A DNA stretch of 64,000 nucleotides, taken from the NCBI GenBank assembly GCA_016704465.1, contig JADJAD010000006.1, positions 124,001 through 188,000 on the forward strand, written 5' to 3'. Position 1 is the stretch's first letter; each line of letters starts with the position of its first letter. The notes beneath the pieces were generated by a model. It was given only the letters and a program-made list of their open reading frames with translations. It made no database searches and was not told the DNA's origin. The position numbers and the translations under genes are program-made. Origin of the DNA: Gemmatimonadota bacterium (lineage in GTDB: Bacteria > Gemmatimonadota > Gemmatimonadetes > Gemmatimonadales > Gemmatimonadaceae). Shown in pieces: positions 57,646 to 64,000 of this stretch.

Positions 57646-58757
57646 GGCAACGTCTGCACTTCGACCGACAGGACCGCGGGGAGGTCGCGCACGATCGCCT
57701 GCCAGTGGTCGCCGGAATCCGGGGAGACGTACACCTGCCCGCCCGTCGTGCCGAAATAGATCCCGCACGAGCTGAGCTGGTCCACGGCCATCGCGTCGCG
57801 CAGCACGTTCACGTAGCAGTCTTCCTGCGGGAGTCCGTCGGTGAGCGCCTCCCACTCCGTCCCGCCCGTCCGGCTGCGATACACGCGCAGCTTGCCGTCG
57901 GGGGGATAGTGCTCCGAGTCGCTCTTGATCGGGACGACGTAGACCGTCTCGGGATCGTGCGCGTGGACCTCGACCGGAAAGCCGAAGTCGCTGGGGAGGT
58001 TGCCGCTGATCAGGCGCCACGAATCGCCGGCGTCGTCGCTGCGCATCACGTTCCAGTGCAGCTGCATGTACACGGTCTCGGGGCGCTTCGGGTTGTGGGC
58101 CAGGTGGTGCACGCAGAAGCCGACCTCGGCGTTCGGGTCGGGGAGGTATTTCGACTGGAGCCCCTTGTTGGCCGCCTTCCACGTCTCGCCGCCGTCGTCC
58201 GAACGGAAAGCGCCAGCGGCTGAAATGGCGATGGTGATGCGTTTCGGATCCTTGGGATCGAGCAGGATGGTGTGCAGCCCCAACCCGCCCGCCCCGGGCT
58301 GCCAGCGGTTACCGGTGGCGTGGGTGCGAAGCCCGGGCAGCTCGTGCCACGACGCACCGGCATCGGTGGAGCGGAAGAGCGCCGCGTCCTCGACCCCCGC
58401 GTAGACCGTGTCGGCGTCGGTGAGCGACGGCTCCAGGTGCCACACGCGCTTGAACTCCCACGGGTGCGGCGTGCCGTCGTACCACTGGTGCGTCCCGGTC
58501 TCGCCGGCGTACGGGAACTCGTTGCCGACCGCCTCCCACGTCTTGCCCCCGTCGTCTGACCGCTGCACGATCTGCCCGAACCAGCCGCTGGTCTGCGATG
58601 CGTAGATCCGGTTCGGGTTCACCGGCGACCCCTTCATGTGGTAGATCTCCCACCCGCCAAAGAAGGGGCCGGCGACGTCCCACTTTGCGCGCGCCGAGTC
58701 CGACTCGAGCACGAACGCCCCCTTCCGGGTGCCGACCAGGACACGTACTCCGCTCAT
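57642..58757 (-). CDS. BNR/sialidase-like beta-propeller protein
   Basis: About 371 residues, no signal peptide. Multiple Asp-box-like repeats are visible: 'QRSDDGGKTWEAV', 'FRSTDAGASWHEL', 'FRSDDGGETWKAA', 'MRSDDAGDSWRLI', 'YRSRTGGTEWEAL' and 'YVSPDSGDHWQAI'. They form a six- or seven-bladed propeller like exo-alpha-sialidases and Vps10-type proteins. The catalytic Arg triad of true sialidases is not evident. ATG 58757 has GGAGGA 6 bases upstream. It is first in an operon with the MoaD-like gene and the GMC dehydrogenase. BNR-MoaD neighbours recur in other bacteria, to my knowledge; the link is unexplained. Confidence 0.85.
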   Translation of the reverse strand: MSGVRVLVGTRKGAFVLESDSARAKWDVAGPFFGGWEIYHMKGSPVNPNRIYASQTSGWFGQIVQRSDDGGKTWEAVGNEFPYAGETGTHQWYDGTPHPWEFKRVWHLEPSLTDADTVYAGVEDAALFRSTDAGASWHELPGLRTHATGNRWQPGAGGLGLHTILLDPKDPKRITIAISAAGAFRSDDGGETWKAANKGLQSKYLPDPNAEVGFCVHHLAHNPKRPETVYMQLHWNVMRSDDAGDSWRLISGNLPSDFGFPVEVHAHDPETVYVVPIKSDSEHYPPDGKLRVYRSRTGGTEWEALTDGLPQEDCYVNVLRDAMAVDQLSSCGIYFGTTGGQVYVSPDSGDHWQAIVRDLPAVLSVEVQTLP

Positions 58758-58848
58758 CGCTTCCTCCGTTGCATTGATGCGAATGTCAGCGCGGTGCGCC
58801 ACGGTGGCGCCTGCGTCGTCCTTGTTGGACCCGACGGACTGCGCGAAG

Positions 58849-59196
58849 TCATCGGTCGGCGGCGGTGTGCGCGCGCACGAGCGACTTCGGGGCGGTCAGC
58901 GTCCAGGCGTCCTCCAGCAGCGTCTGCAGGGTTTCGACGGACACTGTGGCGAGCGTCACGCCGAGCCACCGCCCTCCCCACACATCGCGATAGGTACCCG
59001 GGTTCTCGCGGACGAGGGCGTCGAGATTCGCCGGGGTGACCTTCATCGCCACCGTCGCCGGATCGTTCGGCAGCGAGGCGAAGATCTTGTTCCGGACGCG
59101 CAGGTCGGCGTGCCCCATGTGTGCGCCCTCGTGCGCCTCGGGGAGCGAGAGTGCGATGCGACGGACGTCGTCCTGCGTCAATCGACGGCGGGGCAT
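58849..59196 (-). CDS. MmcQ/YjbR family protein
   Basis: About 115 residues with the YjbR pattern 'MPRRRLTQDDVRRIALSLPEAHEGAHMGHADLRVRNKIFASLPND', then 'AMKVTPANLDALVRENPGTYRDVWGGRWLGVTLATVSVETLQTLLEDAW'. The fold is a double-wing CyaY-like alpha/beta domain, sometimes said to bind DNA. ATG 59196 fits the family N-terminus; the frame extends to 59937 without support. Stand-alone gene, role unknown. Confidence 0.9.
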   Translation of the reverse strand: MPRRRLTQDDVRRIALSLPEAHEGAHMGHADLRVRNKIFASLPNDPATVAMKVTPANLDALVRENPGTYRDVWGGRWLGVTLATVSVETLQTLLEDAWTLTAPKSLVRAHTAADR

Positions 59197-59533
59197 GCGG
59201 GGATCCGAGGGCCGAGAGGTACCAGCGGGACACCGACACGACGGTGGGGGAGCAATGATCGACCGCTCCGACTTCGTCGTCAATCCCCCTACACGCTCAA
59301 GCGATCGGGGCCGATCGGCACGTGATCGATGCCGGTGGTGACTTCCCCCCACGTGTGTCGGACCGCGAGATTCGCTGCAATCGATCTCGCTGTGCTCGCT
59401 GCGTCGCCGGCCACTGTGCGCAACGCAGGCCGCGTGCGCGCGACGTTCCTCGGCCACCTGCTCCAGCGTCCCCATGCCCTGTCTCCACTCGATCGCAGTC
59501 CTCCCGAGCGCCCGACGCGCCCGAATCGCGTCC
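59197..59533. other. divergent intergenic region
   Basis: These 337 bases lie between the YjbR gene and the amidohydrolase and should carry both promoters. I see no convincing promoter boxes, repeats or RNA genes. Confidence 0.4.
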
Positions 59534-60943
59534 ATGCTGCGTGCCGCGGTGCTGCTCGCCTTCGCGGCCGCTCCGCTCGTCGCGCAGACGCGTCCCCCCA
59601 TCACCGCCGAGGTAAGGCCGTTCGTTGCCGTCGATGCTCCGGTGGTGGCGCTCACCCACGTGCGGCTCATCGACGGCACCGGGGCCCCGCCACGCGAGGA
59701 CCAGACGGTGGTGATCAACGGCACGCAAATCACCGCTGTCGGTCCAAGCGCCACCACCACACCCCCAGCCGGCGCCCGGGTCATCGACCTCACCGGACAT
59801 TCGGTCACGCCCGGACTCGTGGGGCTGCACGAACACACGTACTTCGGTGGCGTGCGCCGCATCACGCAGATGAGCACGTCGGCGCCGCTTTTGTATCTGG
59901 CCTTTGGGGTCACGACGGCCATGACGGCGGGGAGCATGCTCCCCTACCAGGAGCTGGCCATGAAGCGAGCGGTCGATCTGGGCCGCACGCCCGGTCCCGA
60001 CTTCCGCATTACCGGGCCGTATCTCGACGGCGCCAGTGCCCGCAGCACCAACGCCCGGGCGCTCGCCTCGCCCGAGGAGGTCAAGCGGGTCATCACCTAC
60101 TGGGCCGACGAAGGGGCGACGTGGGTCAAGGTGCAGGGGACGATTTCGCGGGCGACGCTGCGCGACGTGGTTCGCGAGGCGCACGCGCGGGGCGTGAAGG
60201 TCACCGGCCACCTGTGCTCGATCACCTTCGCCGAGGCCGCCGAGCTGGGGCTCGATGCGCTGCAGCACGGCTTCATCACCGCCAGCGACTACGTGCCGGG
60301 CAAGCAGCCCGACGCCTGCCCTGCGGGCAACATGCGGGTCCAGACCGATGTGGATGTCGCGAGCGCCGAGGTGCAGGCCTCGATCCGCGCGCTGGCCGGC
60401 ACGAAGACAGCGGTCGTGTCGACCCTGGCCGTGTACGAGACCTTTTCGCCCGAGCGGTTCCAGATCGACACCGCCTCGCTCGAGATGCTCGACCCCGAGG
60501 TGCGGCGCGAGGTGGAGGCGAACTACGCCAACATCGCCAAGGGGGGACTCATCGTCACCAACGGGCTGCTGCAGAAGATGATGCGCTGGGAGCGCGATTT
60601 TGTTGCGGCTGGCGGGCTGCTTGGGGCCGGTTCCGATCCGTGGGGGACGGGGTTCCTGCCCGGGTACGGCAACGTACGCAACTACGAGATGCTGCTCGAG
60701 GCGGGCTTCTCGCCCGCGGCGGCGATCCAGGTCCTCACGCTGAACGGCGCGCGCATCCTGGGGCTCGACGCGCGCATCGGGGCGGTGACGGTCGGGCGAC
60801 AGGCCGACCTCGTGGTGGTGCGTGGCGATCCGGTGCAGCGTCCGCGCGACCTGTACAACGTGGTGACGGTCTTTCGGGCGGGGGTCGGCTACGACGCGGC
60901 GAAGTTGAAGGATGCGGCGCGGGGGTTGGTGGGGGTGCGGTAG
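59534..60943 (+). CDS. secreted amidohydrolase (imidazolonepropionase/prolidase-like)
   Basis: A 469-residue enzyme with a signal peptide ('LRAAVLLAFAAAPLVAQ'). The composite amidohydrolase domain begins 'VVALTHVRLIDGTGAPP', with metal motif 'GLVGLHEHTYFGG' (HxH as HEH), 'TWVKVQGTISRATLRDVVREAHARGVKVTGHL' (candidate bridging Lys and next His), 'LGLDALQHGF' (His) and 'LLGAGSDPWGTG' (metal Asp), ending in 'GRQADLVVVRGDPVQRPRDLYNV'. Such periplasmic amidohydrolases cleave Xaa-Pro dipeptides, hydantoin-like or other amides; substrate is open. ATG 59534 chosen for the signal peptide; an in-frame ATG at 59474 is possible. Confidence 0.88.
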   Translation: MLRAAVLLAFAAAPLVAQTRPPITAEVRPFVAVDAPVVALTHVRLIDGTGAPPREDQTVVINGTQITAVGPSATTTPPAGARVIDLTGHSVTPGLVGLHEHTYFGGVRRITQMSTSAPLLYLAFGVTTAMTAGSMLPYQELAMKRAVDLGRTPGPDFRITGPYLDGASARSTNARALASPEEVKRVITYWADEGATWVKVQGTISRATLRDVVREAHARGVKVTGHLCSITFAEAAELGLDALQHGFITASDYVPGKQPDACPAGNMRVQTDVDVASAEVQASIRALAGTKTAVVSTLAVYETFSPERFQIDTASLEMLDPEVRREVEANYANIAKGGLIVTNGLLQKMMRWERDFVAAGGLLGAGSDPWGTGFLPGYGNVRNYEMLLEAGFSPAAAIQVLTLNGARILGLDARIGAVTVGRQADLVVVRGDPVQRPRDLYNVVTVFRAGVGYDAAKLKDAARGLVGVR

Positions 60944-61037
60944 CTGGGGGCACGTGCCGGTGCGCAACCAGGCCGGCGCCTTGCGCCGCGCCTCACGTCC
61001 GCGTGCCCCCGCCGCGTGCAGCCTCCCGGGACGCGCG

Positions 61038-63803
61038 TCAGCGCGACATGGGAGGCGTCGACGCTGCGCGCGGCGCAATGGCGCCATCACTCATGCAGTA
61101 GCCGTTCGAGCGTTTCGGCACCGTGATCGAGCGACGCACTGCACCAAGGTCGCTCGCTCGTAGCGAGACAAACTCGATGTGACAGCTGCCCACGCCGACG
61201 CCGAAGTCCCGCGTGAGCGCTCGGAATTCTGAACCGTCCTCGGCGACGCCGACGAAGTCGACCTCGCGGTTGGCGAACTGCGTCGGGAGTTGCGTCACCG
61301 ACGCAGTGCTCCAGTCGAGCAGGAACACCCGTGAGAGCGCGGCATTCCAGAGGGTAAGCACGGCACGCGGTCTCGAGGGATCGTAGCCGGCACGTCCCCC
61401 GAACGCCGTTGCGCCAAGACTCGCGGTGAGGTGCTGAGAAATCGGCGCGCCAAGGGAGTCGGCCAGCGCCACTGACAAGGCCGAGGTGCCCGCCCAACTG
61501 AACGTCAGGAGCGTATCAGCATCGTGCGAAGACGTCTCTCCCGATCGCGCAAAGCCGGAATCCGGGAAGCGCGGCGTGCGATTCTCCAAGGTCCAACCCG
61601 TAGGTGAAAAGGTCAGTGTATTGAGCCCTGTGCCGGCGTACCAGTGATTGGTGATGGCGCGACCGCCGTGTTCGACGGCGAGCATCGGCCAGGAGAGCGG
61701 GAAGAGCCCGAGCAGTTCATCGCTGCTGTTGTTGGCGGGATCGCGCTGGGCGAAAACGGAGTCGCCGCGGATGAAGACGCGATTGCCGCAGAGCGGGGCG
61801 CCGGGGCGCTGGGCGGCGAGTTTGAGGGATTCGTAGGCGTCGACGATCGGATACCCGCCTGCCTGCCTCCCTCCCCTCACCGCTCCATCTATGATGAGCT
61901 GTCGTAGCGCATCGGCAGAGAGCCTAGGGTCGAACGACAGCAGCAGTGTGGCGATTCCAGTTACGATAGGAGTCGCGAAGGACGCTCCGTTATCGTACTG
62001 TGGCGTATTCCCGCCGCGTTTCAGAAGTGCGACATCCTCACCTGGAGCGGCAACGTCAATAAGTGCGCTTCCACTGCGCGCCGTCAGCAGCGTACCATCC
62101 CGTTTCACAGCTGCAACCACCAGCACCCGACTCCCTAAACTGTCCTTAAGAGTCGGGAAGATCGACTCGAAACCGTCGCCCGCCGGGACATTGCCGGACG
62201 AGATGATCAAGAGCGGGTCTGCCAGGTTGGGCGCGCTGAGCGCGGTTTCAATCGCGATACTCATTTGTGCATTCAGAGTCGCCGCCGCCTGCAGGCCCCT
62301 TGTATCTCTCCTCCAAAGGGTGTCGTTGTTCGCTCCAATGGAGAGATTGATAAGGCGTGCGCCTCCCAGTAGGGCTGCCTGAACGTCCTGCAAGAACGGG
62401 AGTCCGTCCTTGTTCCTTCTTCGCCCAAGCGAGTCGAGTACGGGCTGAAGCAGAGAGTCGCGGTACGTCACATCTCGGAGCTCGAGCGCCGCGCGCCATG
62501 CCACTCCCGTCATCCCCGTGTTGTTGCCGCCACGAGCACCAATGATGGACGCTACCGAGGTGCCGTGATCCTCAGGGTCCGCCGCAATATTGACAATTGG
62601 AGCGGCGACGACGTTTGCCAGGTCGGATATGGAGGAAGTGAAGAACCCCTGATCCAGAACTGCAACTCTCGTAAGTGAATCGCCGATCGAACAGCCCCAC
62701 GCCAGTGGCGCGCGCACACCCTCGAGCGCCCAACGCGTTCTCGGCTGGGACGACGTCCACGCGAACGCACTTGACACATTCCAGTCGGATCGTGCGAACC
62801 CCTGGCCATCATTGGGACGGAGGAAAGAGGGCCGAACCGGCAGCGTGTAGTAGCGCGACGCCAGCCGAACCTCCGCGCGCTGACTCAGCGTGGCGATAGC
62901 CGCGTCAATCGTGGCGGCCGACGTGTCGGCGGGAAGGCGAACGACGTAGAAGCCATCTCCGTTCGCGAGGCGAACTCCGCCTACCACTAACCCATTCACT
63001 GACGCGATCGCAACCTGCCGCAGCGATTGGGCCGTCGCGGTAAGGAAGTAGACGGAAATGTGATTCCGAACGTATTGAGCGCCGCCGTCCGCGTCTTGTG
63101 TCAGATTCTGGTACGAGCTGAATCCTTGAGGAAGTGTATCCGGCGCCACGGCCGGCACGCTTCCCACCTGTGTCCCAACCGTCGGCAGCTTGATGCGGAC
63201 CGTCTGACTCCACGACGTCCCCGTGAACTCCAGCCACCGCCGCCGAGTCGTTCCGTTCGGCGCCAGCACCTGCACCGACCCGCTCGCCGCCAGCAGCGTA
63301 TCGAACCGCCACTGTCCGCTCCGCCCGCTGGCGTTCGCCGTGTCGTAGTTCACCGCCAGAATGTTCGGCGTCCCGGCGATCACCTGCCCCTGCCCGTTCA
63401 GGAACTGAGAGCTGTCGGCGTTGAAGCGGATGCGCGCCGGCGCCACCATCGCCACCGTCCCGAGGTTCTTCATCACGATCGGGACGCGCAGCGTGCCGGT
63501 CGTCGCATCGAACGTCGGCGCCGAGTCGGCCTGCAGCTGCAACTGGTCGGTCTTGCAGCCATTCGTGTTGTACAGCGCCTCCACCTGCGGCACGCCGTTC
63601 ACCACCTTGAGCGCGAAGCGCGTACATCCGTCGCTCACCTGCTGATTCACCAGTGCCTCGCGTGGCGGCAGCAGCGGACGAGTCGGCGCCCCGTCGGCGA
63701 GCTGGCACCCCAGGCACCACAGCGTCGTCATTCCCCCAAGTCCCAGCAGCATGCCTCGCCTCCCGTGCGTCCGATTCCGGAACCCTCCGCTCACCCCGCG
63801 CAT
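61038..63803 (-). CDS. subtilisin-like (S8) serine protease lipoprotein
   Basis: A 921-residue protein with a lipoprotein signal ('MTTLWCLGCQLADG', cysteine near residue 33). A beta-rich N-terminal region of about 330 residues (propeptide or adhesion-like) precedes the S8 domain. The catalytic triad is Asp in 'RVAVLDQGF' (about residue 378), His in 'EDHGTSVASIIG' (about 412) and Ser in 'NGASFATPIVTGIATLLLSFDPRLS' (about 606). A C-terminal beta domain of about 250 residues follows. It probably degrades or processes proteins at the cell surface. Base composition is mosaic: the catalytic part is clearly lower in GC than both ends of the gene. Confidence 0.9.
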   Translation of the reverse strand: MRGVSGGFRNRTHGRRGMLLGLGGMTTLWCLGCQLADGAPTRPLLPPREALVNQQVSDGCTRFALKVVNGVPQVEALYNTNGCKTDQLQLQADSAPTFDATTGTLRVPIVMKNLGTVAMVAPARIRFNADSSQFLNGQGQVIAGTPNILAVNYDTANASGRSGQWRFDTLLAASGSVQVLAPNGTTRRRWLEFTGTSWSQTVRIKLPTVGTQVGSVPAVAPDTLPQGFSSYQNLTQDADGGAQYVRNHISVYFLTATAQSLRQVAIASVNGLVVGGVRLANGDGFYVVRLPADTSAATIDAAIATLSQRAEVRLASRYYTLPVRPSFLRPNDGQGFARSDWNVSSAFAWTSSQPRTRWALEGVRAPLAWGCSIGDSLTRVAVLDQGFFTSSISDLANVVAAPIVNIAADPEDHGTSVASIIGARGGNNTGMTGVAWRAALELRDVTYRDSLLQPVLDSLGRRRNKDGLPFLQDVQAALLGGARLINLSIGANNDTLWRRDTRGLQAAATLNAQMSIAIETALSAPNLADPLLIISSGNVPAGDGFESIFPTLKDSLGSRVLVVAAVKRDGTLLTARSGSALIDVAAPGEDVALLKRGGNTPQYDNGASFATPIVTGIATLLLSFDPRLSADALRQLIIDGAVRGGRQAGGYPIVDAYESLKLAAQRPGAPLCGNRVFIRGDSVFAQRDPANNSSDELLGLFPLSWPMLAVEHGGRAITNHWYAGTGLNTLTFSPTGWTLENRTPRFPDSGFARSGETSSHDADTLLTFSWAGTSALSVALADSLGAPISQHLTASLGATAFGGRAGYDPSRPRAVLTLWNAALSRVFLLDWSTASVTQLPTQFANREVDFVGVAEDGSEFRALTRDFGVGVGSCHIEFVSLRASDLGAVRRSITVPKRSNGYCMSDGAIAPRAASTPPMSR

Positions 63804-64000
63804 TCCCCACCTCTCCCGTTCGACGATTCACCCCTGCGGGCGGTGCAGGCAACCCCGCTCGCGCACCGGATAGCGCGCCTTCCCGAACGGTAGGTGACGG
63901 GGGGGCGCAAGAGCGTTGCGTCACAACCCGGCCGCAACGAGCACGCGTCGCGGACGAGTCGCACGCTCATCGTAGCGCAGCACCTGACCTTGGAGATACT
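63804..64000. other. upstream region of the protease gene, window edge
   Basis: About 200 bases carry the probable promoter of the protease gene. GGTGGGGA lies against its ATG on the minus strand. No other feature seen before the window ends. Confidence 0.4.

Noticed and set aside
56737..58182. Apparent fusion of MoaD-like protein with the gluconate dehydrogenase subunit
   Set aside because: Explained by a one-base frameshift that hides the MoaD stop; the two natural gene ends overlap at 57338-57345.

Overview
The window is about 64 kb of GC-rich chromosomal DNA from a Gram-negative bacterium. Several traits point to Gemmatimonadota or a close relative. These are a PadR regulator overlapping an ADOP-type FtsX permease, a DUF1800/DUF1501 pair, several Tat-exported or lipidated secreted enzymes, GMC oxidoreductases with separate small Tat subunits, DUF885 and DUF1207 proteins, and an amidohydrolase. 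The taxonomic call is inference from gene content. I found no rRNA, tRNA, CRISPR array, integrase or transposase, so this looks like ordinary chromosome rich in envelope and catabolic genes, not a mobile island.

Layout. 0-6 kb: a small membrane protein, an NTF2-like protein, the DUF1800/DUF1501 pair, a collagen-like lipoprotein and an Ig-like/cupredoxin lipoprotein. 6-12 kb: a complete tripartite RND efflux operon (outer membrane factor, adaptor, permease) on the minus strand. 12-16.6 kb: a PRMT-like methyltransferase diverging from PadR plus ADOP permease. 16.6-22.8 kb: a hexosaminidase facing a sodium symporter, nucleotidyltransferase and GHMP sugar kinase, which together look like a sugar-salvage module. 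22.8-30 kb: DUF1207, an Fe-S-type regulator diverging from DUF4142 and a di-haem peroxidase, DinB, a serine hydrolase and an odd protein with a plant IQM-like tail. 30-33.6 kb: a Gfo/Idh (GH109-like) protein facing two Tat-exported TIM-barrel isomerases. 33.7-44.5 kb: DUF885 and MtfA-like peptidases, an acyl-CoA synthetase, DUF1643, DUF3597, DUF4159, a zinc metallopeptidase coupled to an ATP-grasp ligase, a truncated globin, a lipoprotein and a 5'-3' exonuclease. 44.7-50.6 kb: a TonB-dependent receptor, an amino-acid permease, DUF3303 and a fatty-acid desaturase with a repeat tail. 50.8-58.8 kb: two GMC dehydrogenase modules on either side of a membrane sulfatase-like protein, the second in an operon with a BNR-repeat protein and a MoaD-like protein. 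58.8-64 kb: YjbR, an amidohydrolase and a subtilisin-like lipoprotein.

Two patterns cross the window. First, a heptanucleotide tandem repeat (CCCCCGT / ACGGGGG) recurs at six places, mostly hard against start codons and once inside the coding sequence of a Tat-exported subunit. Second, five genes between 31 and 58 kb carry single-base frameshifts, four of them in short G or C runs. These could be consensus errors, recent decay or slippage switches. Four-base start/stop overlaps are common and support the operon calls.
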